Shown: positions 51,397 through 59,205 of the stretch, one piece after another | How the letters are laid out: every line of letters starts with the position of its first letter | Numbering within the stretch: position 1 is the first letter of the stretch | Assembly: GCF_000717055.1 (NCBI RefSeq) | Contig: NZ_JNXI01000007.1 | Span: 1 to 64,000 of the forward strand | DNA length: 64,000 bases | DNA from: Streptomyces iakyrus | Lineage (GTDB): Bacteria > Actinomycetota > Actinomycetes > Streptomycetales > Streptomycetaceae | Reading direction: 5' to 3' | The notes under the pieces: model-generated | What the model saw: the letters and a program-made list of their open reading frames with translations, nothing else | Told to the model about the DNA's origin: nothing | Databases searched by the model: none | Translations under genes and position numbers: made by a program

Positions 51397-51831
51397 TCAG
51401 AAGGAGAAGACGCCCGTTCCGTAGGCGTTCTTCATGCAGTCGTTGGAGAAGGTGCGCTCGTAGGAGACGCGCTTGCCCTGCCACACGCCGTCGACGGTGA
51501 CGACCACCGGGTCGTACTGCTTGGTGCACATCACGCCGTCCCTGGCGGTCAGGGCGTCGAAGTCGCCGCCGACGCCGCGCAGCTCCGCGCAGGCCGGTCC
51601 GGCCGCAGGGTGCGTGCCGGCGGGCGTCGGGGCACAGGTCAGGGTGACCGCGCGTTCCGGAGTCGTCGCGATCGCGCTCTCGCCGTGGCCCACCGTGAGG
51701 ACGAGGGCCGAGGGGGCGTAGAGCGCGGTGGGGGCCTGGCCCGGATCGGCGAGAGCGGCCCCCGAGAGGGGTCCGCAGACGGCGGTGGCCGTCAGTCCGA
51801 GGGTCATGGCCCAGCGCGCGGTGGTCCGCAT
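51397..51831 (-). CDS. Subtilisin inhibitor-like (SSI-family) secreted protease inhibitor
   Basis: The product is 144 aa from ATG 51831 (GGAAGG 9 nt upstream; ATG 51840 is too close to it). It has a signal peptide (MALALA-type, cleavage near GAALA|DPGQ). The mature SSI fold shows [46 protein letters not shown], the reactive loop [10 protein letters not shown] and [22 protein letters not shown], ending YGTGVFSF. By alignment to SSI (CPM-VYDPV) the P1 residue is Lys, predicting trypsin-like targets. It is a plausible partner of secreted S1 or subtilisin proteases. Confidence 0.95.
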   Translation of the reverse strand: MRTTARWAMTLGLTATAVCGPLSGAALADPGQAPTALYAPSALVLTVGHGESAIATTPERAVTLTCAPTPAGTHPAAGPACAELRGVGGDFDALTARDGVMCTKQYDPVVVTVDGVWQGKRVSYERTFSNDCMKNAYGTGVFSF

Positions 51832-52157
51832 TGTGTGCATCCTTCCGCATCGATTACAGGGTGTGCCGGCCCTTGCTCGGTCGGTGCCCGGGGCGGCGAG
51901 CGCGAGTCTGCCGAGTCCGCCGCGGAAACACACATCGACCCCACGGGTTTCAGTAACCTTGCGTGTTGAATCAGTGGCGCGAAGTTACGGAATCCGGACC
52001 GGTGAAGCCCGTAACTGCGCGGTCCCCCAGGTCACGAAGCGGCCAGATGGCTGATTTCCGTGCGTTCGTTAATAGGCCTGAAACATTCCGATTCCGCTCT
52101 CGGCCGACTGCTTTGTGATGCCTTGCGTTCATGGAACGGCCGAGTAATCGTCATTAC
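51832..52157. other. Divergent intergenic region, SSI / conserved hypothetical
   Basis: About 325 nt of lower GC than its surroundings, especially 51950-52160. It contains the promoters of the inhibitor (leftward) and the next gene (rightward). No hairpin or known motif stood out. Confidence 0.5.
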
Positions 52158-52700
52158 ATGATTACGACCGAGCAGACAGAGAAGCTTCGCGGCTGGTTCG
52201 CAGGCCGGCTGCCCGACGACCTCTTCGAGGAGCTGACCGAGATCACGGTCGACCGCGAGGAGATCACCGTGATCGGCCGCATCCCTACACCGCGGCTGGC
52301 CGAGGACGCCCCGGCCGCCGAACGGGAGGCGGCCCTGGAGAGCCGGGCGCAGGAGTTCCGGGAGCGCACCCGCGAGGACCGGATGGCCGTGGCCCGCGAG
52401 GCCGAGCACCGGTTCCGCCGGAAGGTCTCCTGGGGCGTGGAGTGCGGCGGGCGGCGGACGCTCTTCACGCACGTGGCCGCACCGGTCATGACGCGGCTGC
52501 GCCAGCCGGAGCGCCAGGTCCTCGACACCCTGATCGCCGGAGGCGTGGCCCGCAGCCGCAGCGACGCGCTGGCCTGGTGCGTCCGCCTGGTCCAGCGTCA
52601 TACGGACGACTGGCTCACGGAGTTGCGCGACTCCCTGGAACACGTACAGCGCGTCCGCTCCCAGGGCCCGGACACCGAGCCGCGGCCGGACGAGGAGTGA
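52158..52700 (+). CDS. Conserved actinobacterial protein of unknown function
   Basis: The product is 180 aa from ATG 52158 (MITTEQTEKLRGWFAGRLPDDLFEEL); ATG 52131 adds nine residues but has no RBS. It is charged and mostly helical: EITVDREEITVIGRIPTP, then a coiled segment AEREAALESRAQEFRERTREDRMAVAREAEHRFRRKVSWGVECGG and a C-terminal helical part. The region PVMTRLRQPERQVLDTLIAGGVARSRSDALAWCVRLVQRH resembles a ribbon-helix-helix-like DNA-binding or dimerisation segment. No enzymatic motif is seen. Confidence 0.75.
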   Translation: MITTEQTEKLRGWFAGRLPDDLFEELTEITVDREEITVIGRIPTPRLAEDAPAAEREAALESRAQEFRERTREDRMAVAREAEHRFRRKVSWGVECGGRRTLFTHVAAPVMTRLRQPERQVLDTLIAGGVARSRSDALAWCVRLVQRHTDDWLTELRDSLEHVQRVRSQGPDTEPRPDEE

Positions 52701-52740
52701 CCCTGTGCGGACCCCGTCCGCCCCCGGTCCGCCGGAGCGC

Positions 52741-52754
52741 ATACCGATCGGTAT
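52741..52754. promoter_or_regulatory. Perfect 14-bp palindrome upstream of the flavin oxidase
   Basis: ATACCGATCGGTAT is perfectly self-complementary and lies 54-67 nt before the start of the alpha-hydroxyacid oxidase gene, where a promoter would be. The A+T ends and central CGATCG are typical of TetR-family operators. No TetR gene is adjacent. Confidence 0.6.
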
Positions 52755-52807
52755 CCTCGCCCGCACGGCACGGTCTCGACGAGGAGACGACGAGAGGCGG
52801 GCGTACG

Positions 52808-53977
52808 GTGGGCAAGCACTGGGCGGACTTCCAGTACGAGATCTATCTGAACGGCATGTCGGGCGCCGTACCGCGTCTGCCCACCGATCTGACCCGGCTG
52901 GAGGAGCTCACCGAGCAGCGGCTCGGGCCCGGCCCGGTCGGCTACGTGGCGGGCAGCGCGGGCAACGGCAGTACGGCCCGCGCCAACCGGGCGGCCCTGG
53001 AGCGCCGCCGGATCGTGCCGCGCATGCTGCGGGACGTGCACGAGCGGGACCTGTCGGTCGAGGTGCTGGGCCGCGTCCTGCCCGCCCCCCTCGCGCTGGC
53101 GCCGGTCGGCGTGCTGTCGATCATGCACCCGGACGCCGAGCCCGCCGCGGCCCGGGCCGCCGCCGCGCAGGGCGTGCCGTTCGTCCTGTCGTCGGCGTCC
53201 AGCACCCCCATGGAGCAGGTCGCCGAGGCCATGGGGGACGCCGAGCGCTGGTTCCAGCTGTACTGGCCGAAGGACCCGGAGGTGGCACGCAGCTTCCTGG
53301 ACCGCGCCAAGGCGGCCGGGTTCACCGTTCTGGTCGTCACCCTGGACACGCCGCTGCTGTCGTGGCGGCCCCGCGATCTCGACCAGGCGTACCTGCCGTT
53401 CCTGCACGGCGTCGGGACGGCCAACTACTTCTCGGACCCGGCGTTCCAGGCGGGTCTGGCCAAGCCGGTGCACGAGGATCCGAACGCCGCCGTGATGCAC
53501 TTCGTCGGGATGTTCTCCGACCCGGCCAAGAGCTGGCCCGACCTCGCGTTCCTGCGGGAGAACTGGGACGGCCCGATCGTCCTCAAGGGCGTCCTGCACC
53601 CGGACGACGCGCGGCTGGCCGCCGGCGCCGGCATGGACGGCGTGATCGTCTCCAACCACGGCGGCCGCCAGGTGGCCGGGTCCGTCGCGGCGGCCGACGC
53701 GCTGCCCCGCGTCGCAGAGGCGGTGGGCGACCGGCTCACCGTCCTGTTCGACAGCGGCGTCCGCACCGGTGACGACATCGTCAAAGCCCTCGCCCTCGGC
53801 GCCCGCGCGGTCCTCGTGGGCCGTCCGTACGTCTACGGCCTCGGTCTCGACGGCCAGTCGGGCGTCGAGCACGTCATCCGCTGCCTGCTGGCCGAGCTCG
53901 ACCTCACCCTCGCCCTCTCCGGGCACGCGACGCCGGGCACGATCGGCCCGGCCGACCTCGTCGAGGATCCGGTCTGA
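52808..53977 (+). CDS. FMN-dependent alpha-hydroxyacid oxidase (lactate 2-monooxygenase-like)
   Basis: The product is 389 aa from GTG 52808; the longer upstream frame is shadow sequence. It is a TIM-barrel flavoenzyme: YVAGSAGNGSTARANRAAL, PLALAPVGVLSIMHP, FVLSSASSTPMEQVAEAMG, WFQLYWPKD, VLVVTLDTPLLSWRPRDL, the catalytic VSNHGGRQ (His, Arg), LFDSGVRTGDDIVKALALGA and VLVGRPYVYGLGL. The overall pattern, with its AYLPFLHGVGTANYFSDPAF insertion, fits lactate 2-monooxygenase rather than glycolate oxidase. The palindrome at 52741-52754 suggests repressor control. Confidence 0.9.
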   Translation: MGKHWADFQYEIYLNGMSGAVPRLPTDLTRLEELTEQRLGPGPVGYVAGSAGNGSTARANRAALERRRIVPRMLRDVHERDLSVEVLGRVLPAPLALAPVGVLSIMHPDAEPAAARAAAAQGVPFVLSSASSTPMEQVAEAMGDAERWFQLYWPKDPEVARSFLDRAKAAGFTVLVVTLDTPLLSWRPRDLDQAYLPFLHGVGTANYFSDPAFQAGLAKPVHEDPNAAVMHFVGMFSDPAKSWPDLAFLRENWDGPIVLKGVLHPDDARLAAGAGMDGVIVSNHGGRQVAGSVAAADALPRVAEAVGDRLTVLFDSGVRTGDDIVKALALGARAVLVGRPYVYGLGLDGQSGVEHVIRCLLAELDLTLALSGHATPGTIGPADLVEDPV

Positions 53978-53983
53978 CGGGGT

Positions 53984-54013
53984 GGGCTGCGCCGCGTGCT
54001 CGCCGCGCAGCCC
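53984..54013. terminator. Hairpin between convergent oxidase and ricin-domain genes
   Basis: GGGCTGCGC (53984-53992) pairs with GCGCAGCCC (54005-54013), 9 bp perfect with a 12-nt loop, between two convergent stops. Confidence 0.75.
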
Positions 54014-54036
54014 CGCTCGGGCCCCGGGGCCCGTCG

Positions 54037-55662
54037 TCAGGCGGTCCGGCCGTCGGTGACTGTCACCTGGCGGGCCGCCGGGTCGTCCTGCTCCTCGATC
54101 GACAGGGAACCCTCCGCCGTCGGCAAGGGCTCCGGCTGCCAGCGTTGTGCCTCGGAGGTGCGGTCGCGCACCTTGACGACGATGTCGGCGTCCGGGTCGT
54201 CGTCCGCCGGGGCGAGGGCGAGCCGTTCGTCCCAGCGGGGCAGCAACTCCCCCTGCACGGTGAGGTCGTAACGCACGTCGCCGCCCCGCTCGGCATCCTC
54301 GTCGGCGCAGGTGCCGAGGACGACGACACCGGCGTCCTTGTGGGAGTCCAGACACAGCCCGGGGTCGGCCACGCTGCGCAGCAGCCCGTCGTCCTCGTAC
54401 GTCCACTGCTGCGTCCACACCGTCGAGCACTCCGCGAGCTTCGCGCCCGAGCCCTCCTTCGGCAGGCCCCGGATGTCGAGGCACAGGTCGGCGCCGGCGT
54501 TGCGCAGCCGTGTCACACCCGGTGCCGAGGGAAGCCCGGCGGTATCGGGCGGCGTCGCCGACGTGGGGCCCTTGCCGCCGGCGGCGCTGTTGGACCCGGC
54601 CGGGTCGGCCTCCCCGCCGTCGTAGGACGACGCGCTGATGATGAGCACCGTCGCCAGCACCCCGGCCGAGACCGCGCCGACGCCCGAGAGCAGCGCTCGT
54701 GACGAGCGCAGCGCTTCCGGAACCCCGCGGGCGGGCACGGGAAGCCGGGACAGCAGACCGTGCCGGCCGCCGCCCCGCCGGCCGCCGCCGCGCCGGCCGG
54801 AGCGAGCGCCCCGGCTCCCGTGGGACGCGCGTCCTGGGCGCGAGTCGAGGTAGCGGCGGGCGCCCCAGCCGAGGACCGCCTCGGCGATCAACGGCCCCAG
54901 CGGGCCCTCGAAATGGCTCAGTTGTTCCGCGGCGCCCCGGCAGTAGCGGCACTCGTCCAGATGCTGCTGGACATCCGGCAGGAGTGCACCGCCCCGGCGG
55001 ATCGGGACGTCGAGGAGGCGGTTGTAGAAGCGGCAATCCTGGGTGGGCGCGAGTTCGCGATGGGCATGTACACAGCCTTCGCGGAATGTGTCCCGTGCCT
55101 GTTCGAGGAACGCCGACGCGATGTCGGTGTCCATGCCCAGCAGGCCGGCCGGGACGCTTAAAGGATCGGCCTCGACCTCGACATGCCACAGCAAACAGCG
55201 CGAGGCGGCGGGAAGTGCCTGGAATGCCCGCTCCGCGAGGATGCGATTTTCGGGCGTCATGGACGTCGCCGCGCGCAGCCCGCGCCCTCCGGCCGGTTTC
55301 TGGAGCGCGGGCAGAACGGCCGATATTCGATCGTCGCCGGACCACTCGCGGATCGTGTCGCGCACGGTCACCAGAAGGGCCGGGCGCAGCGCGACGGCCG
55401 ACTCGCCGAAGGCGAGGCGGTTCAGGGTCCGGTGGAAGGCGGTTGTGGTCACCATCGCGGCGACCTGCGCCGACGAGGCGAGACAGATCACCGCGTAGTC
55501 GTGCACCGGCTGGTAGTGCCGCGCCATCAGCAGCGCGACGGAATGGGCGGCGACCTCGCCCTCCGGGCTGCCTCTCAGCGGAGCGGCGAGTGATTCATCG
55601 GATTCCCCCGGATCCCCGCCGGGCGGGGGATACGGAGGACGAGGGGGGTGGGGGGTGGGCAC
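54037..55662 (-). CDS. Sigma-factor-like / zinc-finger / TM / ricin-lectin fusion protein
   Basis: The product is 541 aa from GTG 55662 (RBS GGAAGGA ~9 nt upstream); the frame open to 55869 lacks an RBS. Residues ~35-115 resemble sigma region 2 (LLMARHYQPVHDYAVICLAS). Residues ~140-195 resemble region 4 (FQALPAASRCLLWHVEVEADPLSVPAGLLGM). A zf-HC2-like C-x-H-x3-C-x2-C segment follows (CRFYNRLLDV..., QHLDECRYC). An Arg/Gly-rich stretch leads to one TM helix (~340-360, LLSGVGAVSAGVLATVLIISAS), and the C-terminal ~150 residues form a ricin-type beta-trefoil (LCLDIRGLPKEGSGAKLAEC, QQWTYEDDGLLRSVADPGLCLDS). The lectin part would be extracellular, suggesting a membrane-anchored sensor. Confidence 0.83.
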   Translation of the reverse strand: MPTPHPPRPPYPPPGGDPGESDESLAAPLRGSPEGEVAAHSVALLMARHYQPVHDYAVICLASSAQVAAMVTTTAFHRTLNRLAFGESAVALRPALLVTVRDTIREWSGDDRISAVLPALQKPAGGRGLRAATSMTPENRILAERAFQALPAASRCLLWHVEVEADPLSVPAGLLGMDTDIASAFLEQARDTFREGCVHAHRELAPTQDCRFYNRLLDVPIRRGGALLPDVQQHLDECRYCRGAAEQLSHFEGPLGPLIAEAVLGWGARRYLDSRPGRASHGSRGARSGRRGGGRRGGGRHGLLSRLPVPARGVPEALRSSRALLSGVGAVSAGVLATVLIISASSYDGGEADPAGSNSAAGGKGPTSATPPDTAGLPSAPGVTRLRNAGADLCLDIRGLPKEGSGAKLAECSTVWTQQWTYEDDGLLRSVADPGLCLDSHKDAGVVVLGTCADEDAERGGDVRYDLTVQGELLPRWDERLALAPADDDPDADIVVKVRDRTSEAQRWQPEPLPTAEGSLSIEEQDDPAARQVTVTDGRTA

Positions 55663-55992
55663 TGAGATGGTTCCTTCCCACGCATGTGACACACAGAGGT
55701 CATGCCGCCGCAAAAGGAGGCCCGGTTGGTGCGTACCTCTTTTGGCGCGGCGCGGGAGGTGCGAATTCACCGACGGTGAATCGGATGCGGTCCACAAATC
55801 ACGTGCGACACCCGGCCATTCCCCCCGCACGCGTGTTTCACTCTTCCACAACCCCCACACGGCCAACAAGGCGCCCGGACAACATCCCCGCCATTGACAG
55901 AAAGTCAGAAACGGGGGAACGGATGCTCGCGGTTCGCACCCGTTTTCGACATTTCCCTGCGGCCCGTATGAATCGGGCGCCCCGTCCGTTCC
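55663..55992. other. Intergenic region between the lectin fusion gene and the toxin gene
   Basis: About 330 nt without a convincing gene. Local base composition is lower in GC than its flanks near 55740-55930 and should carry the promoter of the leftward lectin-fusion gene. Nothing else was recognised. Confidence 0.5.
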
Positions 55993-56370
55993 TCAGATCT
56001 GCCAGGAACGCAGCCGGTCCGCCGCGCCGTACACGTCGGTGGTCCCGGACAGCAGATCGCGGGCGAGGTCGACGAGCGCCCCGTAGGGCGGGTCGATGCC
56101 CACGCCGCTGACGAACATGTACGCCACGGCGGTCGCACAGGCGAAGCGGGCGTTGGCCGAGGGCAGCGGCCGGAGCACGGTGATGGTGTGCAGCAGCGCG
56201 GCGGCCCGCCAGGCGGGGTCGGAGTTCACCCCGAGGCGCGGCGGGTCGACGCGGTGCCGGGCGACGGCGGCGACCAGCGCGGAGAAGTCGTTGACGGTGG
56301 GCTGGTCCGGCAGGACCTCCTCATGGCGCTGCAGCAGCCAGGGCACGTCGATATGGATCACGGGCGCCAT
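55993..56370 (-). CDS. Fic/Doc-like toxin with degenerate active-site motif
   Basis: The 125-aa helical product has Doc-family features: IDVPWLLQRHEEVLPDQPTVNDFSALVAAVARHRV, then AAWRAAALLHTITVLRPLPSANARFACATAVAYMFVSGVGI. The last segment occupies the place of the Fic motif HPFxxGNKRTA but reads LRPLPSANARFACA; the His and the G-N-K/R core are not conserved. It starts 3 nt after the antitoxin stop, the normal layout of a type II toxin-antitoxin operon. Activity by AMPylation or kinase chemistry is therefore doubtful. Confidence 0.78.
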   Translation of the reverse strand: MAPVIHIDVPWLLQRHEEVLPDQPTVNDFSALVAAVARHRVDPPRLGVNSDPAWRAAALLHTITVLRPLPSANARFACATAVAYMFVSGVGIDPPYGALVDLARDLLSGTTDVYGAADRLRSWQI

Positions 56371-56373
56371 GAG

Positions 56374-56619
56374 TCAGGCGGCCCGCCCTTCGCCCTTGAC
56401 GGGCGGTTCGTCGTCGGGGAACGCGGCGGCGAACTCGTCGGCGTGGGTGGAGAAGAACCGGCGGAAGGCCTCCGCGCCTTCCTGCAGGGCCCGGTGGCGG
56501 GCTATGTCGGCCGCGGCCGCTTCTCGCACGAGCGCCTTCATGGACGTACCGCGCTCCTTGGCGATCTGCCTGAGGTCCTCAAGTTCGCGGTCGCTGAACT
56601 CCACGTTGAGAGCTGGCAT
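56374..56619 (-). CDS. Antitoxin, ribbon-helix-helix type
   Basis: The 81-aa product begins MPALNVEFSDRELEDLRQIAKERGTSMKALVREAAAADIARHRAL, a short beta strand followed by two helices as in CopG/Arc ribbon-helix-helix DNA-binding proteins. The C-terminal part (FRRFFSTHADEFAAAFPDDEPP) would wrap the toxin. It is the first gene of the pair and probably autoregulates through the inverted repeat at 56629-56643. Confidence 0.85.
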   Translation of the reverse strand: MPALNVEFSDRELEDLRQIAKERGTSMKALVREAAAADIARHRALQEGAEAFRRFFSTHADEFAAAFPDDEPPVKGEGRAA

Positions 56620-56628
56620 GACTTCACG

Positions 56629-56643
56629 GTACCGCTCGGGTAC
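56629..56643. promoter_or_regulatory. Inverted repeat upstream of the antitoxin gene
   Basis: GTACC-GCTCG-GGTAC (56629-56643) lies ~10 nt upstream of the antitoxin start, a usual place for an autoregulatory RHH operator. Confidence 0.4.
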
Positions 56644-56733
56644 TGACTCGTAAATACCCCGAGGTCAGCGCGGTCGCCGAGTGGTACCGGGACGGTGGAC
56701 GGCCTGAGATGTGGGTCACATCGGGCCGGGCGA

Positions 56734-56740
56734 TGTCACA
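56734..56740 (+). promoter_or_regulatory. Candidate -35 element of an ECF41-type promoter
   Basis: TGTCACA (56734-56740) lies 55-61 nt before the sigma gene start and matches the published ECF41 -35 motif. The expected CGTC -10 about 16 nt downstream is not exact here. A related GGTCACA is at 56714-56720. Confidence 0.45.
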
Positions 56741-56794
56741 TGCCGGGGCCCTGCTCGGCTCGCAGTGGTGAGCGCGCCAGAGGAGGCCCCCGCA

Positions 56795-57724
56795 ATGACC
56801 GAGAGCTCCGTACCCGGCACCGGCACCCCGCTCGACGCGGCGACCGGGGTGTTCGTCGACCATCGCGAGCTGCTGTTCGGCGTCGTCTACAACATGCTCG
56901 GCAGTGTCGCCGACACCGAGGACGTCCTCCAGGAGACCTGGCTCTCCTGGACGGCCCGCGGCGGCGGCGCTCCCCTGGCCGGTGTCGACAATCCGCGCGC
57001 CTACCTCGTCCGGGTGGCCGTCAACCACGCGCTGCGCCGCCGCGCCGTGATCAGCCGCCGGCGGGAGACGTACGTCGGCCCGTGGCTGCCCGAGCCCCTG
57101 GTCGCGGACGACACCGGGACCGCCGAGGACCCGGCCCTGCGTTCGGAGTCGGTGTCGCTGGCGATGCTGGTGGTCCTGGAGTCCCTCACGCCGCTGGAGC
57201 GGGCGGTGTTCGTGCTGGGCGAGGTGTTCGGCTACCCGCATGCCGAGATCGCGGAGATCATCGACCGCTCCCCCGCAGCCGTACGGCAGTTGGCGCACCG
57301 GGCCCGGGAGCACGTGCACGCGCGGCGGCCGCGGTACGAGGCGCATCCGCGGGTGCGGCGGGAGGCGACCGAGCGGTTCGTGCGCGCGGCCCTCGGCGGG
57401 GACATAGCCGAGCTGATGGAGGTCCTCGCGCCGGACGTCACGGCGTGGACGGACGCCGGAGGCAAGCGCCGGCGGGCGAGCCTGCGCCCGGTGCACGGCC
57501 GGGACAAGGTGACCCGTCTGCTCACGGCCGGCCGGGGCGGTCCGGATCACCCCGTGTGGCGCTACCGGCGTGTGAACGGGGACGACGCGGCGGTGCTGTT
57601 CGACGGCGACGCCCCGTTCGCCGTCCTGGTCCTGGACCTCACCCCGGAGGGCGACCGGGTGCGCGGTATCTACGTGGTGGCCAATCCGGACAAGCTCGCC
57701 CACCTCTCCGGGACGGCGGCGTGA
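56795..57724 (+). CDS. sigJ: ECF41/SigJ-type RNA polymerase sigma factor
   Basis: The product is 309 aa from ATG 56795 (RBS AGAGGAGG). Sigma region 2 is at ~22-90 (HRELLFGVVYNMLGSVADTEDVLQETWLSW, NPRAYLVRVAVNHAL). Region 4 is at ~125-175 (LTPLERAVFVLGEVFGYPHAEIAEIIDRSPAAVRQLAHRAREHV). A C-terminal SnoaL-like domain (~190-305, FVRAALGGDIAELMEVLAPDVTAWTDAGGK...) replaces a separate anti-sigma factor, the mark of ECF41. The family motifs DGGGK/NPDKL appear as DAGGK and NPDKLAHL. It overlaps the cytochrome b gene (GTGA), so they are translationally coupled. Confidence 0.93.
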   Translation: MTESSVPGTGTPLDAATGVFVDHRELLFGVVYNMLGSVADTEDVLQETWLSWTARGGGAPLAGVDNPRAYLVRVAVNHALRRRAVISRRRETYVGPWLPEPLVADDTGTAEDPALRSESVSLAMLVVLESLTPLERAVFVLGEVFGYPHAEIAEIIDRSPAAVRQLAHRAREHVHARRPRYEAHPRVRREATERFVRAALGGDIAELMEVLAPDVTAWTDAGGKRRRASLRPVHGRDKVTRLLTAGRGGPDHPVWRYRRVNGDDAAVLFDGDAPFAVLVLDLTPEGDRVRGIYVVANPDKLAHLSGTAA

Positions 57725-59205
57725 GCGCCGGGCGCGGAGAGCGCCTCGCCGACTGGTTCGACGGGCGGCTCGGCACCCACACGCTGGGCAGGAAGTACCT
57801 GCGCAAGGTGTTCCCCGACCACTGGTCGTTCCTGCTGGGCGAGATCTGCCTGTACAGCTTCGTGGTGCTGGTCCTCACCGGCGTGTACCTGACGCTGTTC
57901 TTCCACCCGTCGATGAACGAGGTGACCTATCAGGGGAGTTACGTCCCGCTGAACGGTGTGCGGATGTCCGAGGCGTACGCGTCTACGCTGGACATCAGCT
58001 TCGACGTGCGCGGCGGGCTGCTGATCCGGCAGATCCACCACTGGGCGGCACTCGTCTTCGTCGCCGGGATGCTGACGCACATGATGCGGCACTTCTTCAC
58101 GGGCTCGTTCCGCAAGCCGCGGGAAGTCAACTGGCTGTTCGGCTGGTCGCTGCTCTTCCTCGGTCTCTTCGAGGGGCTGTTCGGCTACTCGCTGCCGGAC
58201 GACCTGCTGTCGGGCACGGGCCTGAGGTTCGTGCACGGCGCGCTGCTGTCCGTGCCGATCGTGGGGACGTACCTGGCGATGTTCCTGTTCGGCGGCGAGT
58301 TCCCCGGCGACGACATCGTGGCCCGCTTCTACGCGCTGCACGTGCTGCTGATCCCCGGGGTCATGGCGGCGCTGATCGTGGTCCACCTGCTGCTGGTCGT
58401 CTACCACAAACACACCCAGTTCCCCGGGCCCGGGCGCACCGAGCGCAATGTCGTGGGCTCACCGTTCATGCCGGTGTACCTGGCGAAGGCGGGCGGCTTC
58501 TTCTTCCTGGTGTTCGGGGTGCTCACGCTGATGGCGGCGGTGGCCACGATCAACCCGGTGTGGTCGTACGGTCCGTACCGCGCCGACCAGGTGTCGACGG
58601 GCGCCCAGCCCGACTGGTACCTCGGCTTCGCCGAGGGCCTGGTGCGGATCATGCCCGGCTGGGAGGTCACGCTGTGGGGGCACACGCTGGTGCTGGGCGT
58701 GCTGATCCCGGTCGTGGTGTTCCCGCTGCTGCTGGTCTTCATCGGCGTGTACCCGTTCCTGGAGGCCCGGTTCACCGGCGACCGGCGCGAGCACCATCTG
58801 CTGGACCGGCCGCGCAACCGCCCGGTCCGTACGGCGGTCGGAGCGGCCTGGATCAGCCTCTACCTCGTGCTCCTGGCGGGCGGCGGCAACGACATCGTGG
58901 CGACGCGCCTCCACCTGTCGATCAACACGGTGACGTGGGCGGTGCGGATCGCCGTGTTCGTCGTCCCGGCGGCCGTCTTCGCCGTCACCCGGCACATCTG
59001 CCTGGGGCTGCAACGGCACGACGAGGAACTGGTGCGGCACGGCCGGGCGACCGGCGTGGTCAAACGGCTGCCGCACGGCGAGTACGTCGAGGTGCACGAG
59101 CCGCTGGACCCGGCCCGGCTGCACACGCTGACCGCTCACCAGCGGCCCGGGGAGCCCGTCGGGCACGATCCGCGCCGGGCCCTGGCCGGGCCCGGTCAGG
59201 AGTGA
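57721..59205 (+). CDS. qcrB: Stand-alone cytochrome bc-type cytochrome b subunit (QcrB-like)
   Basis: The product is 494 aa from the GTG overlapping the sigma stop. The cytochrome b core has ~8-9 membrane helices with the haem-ligand histidines in RQIHHWAALVFVAGMLTHMMRHFF and in HGALLSVPIVGTYLAMF / ALHVLLIPGVMAALIVVHLLLVVYH. It has the Q-site PDWYLGFAEGLVRIMPGWE (PEWY-like), then C-terminal helices and a hydrophilic tail. The usual partners qcrA (Rieske) and qcrC (cytochrome cc) are not adjacent, so it is a paralogue or an accessory subunit. Its 3' end overlaps the convergent hydrolase gene by 10 nt. Confidence 0.92.
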   Translation: MSAGRGERLADWFDGRLGTHTLGRKYLRKVFPDHWSFLLGEICLYSFVVLVLTGVYLTLFFHPSMNEVTYQGSYVPLNGVRMSEAYASTLDISFDVRGGLLIRQIHHWAALVFVAGMLTHMMRHFFTGSFRKPREVNWLFGWSLLFLGLFEGLFGYSLPDDLLSGTGLRFVHGALLSVPIVGTYLAMFLFGGEFPGDDIVARFYALHVLLIPGVMAALIVVHLLLVVYHKHTQFPGPGRTERNVVGSPFMPVYLAKAGGFFFLVFGVLTLMAAVATINPVWSYGPYRADQVSTGAQPDWYLGFAEGLVRIMPGWEVTLWGHTLVLGVLIPVVVFPLLLVFIGVYPFLEARFTGDRREHHLLDRPRNRPVRTAVGAAWISLYLVLLAGGGNDIVATRLHLSINTVTWAVRIAVFVVPAAVFAVTRHICLGLQRHDEELVRHGRATGVVKRLPHGEYVEVHEPLDPARLHTLTAHQRPGEPVGHDPRRALAGPGQE

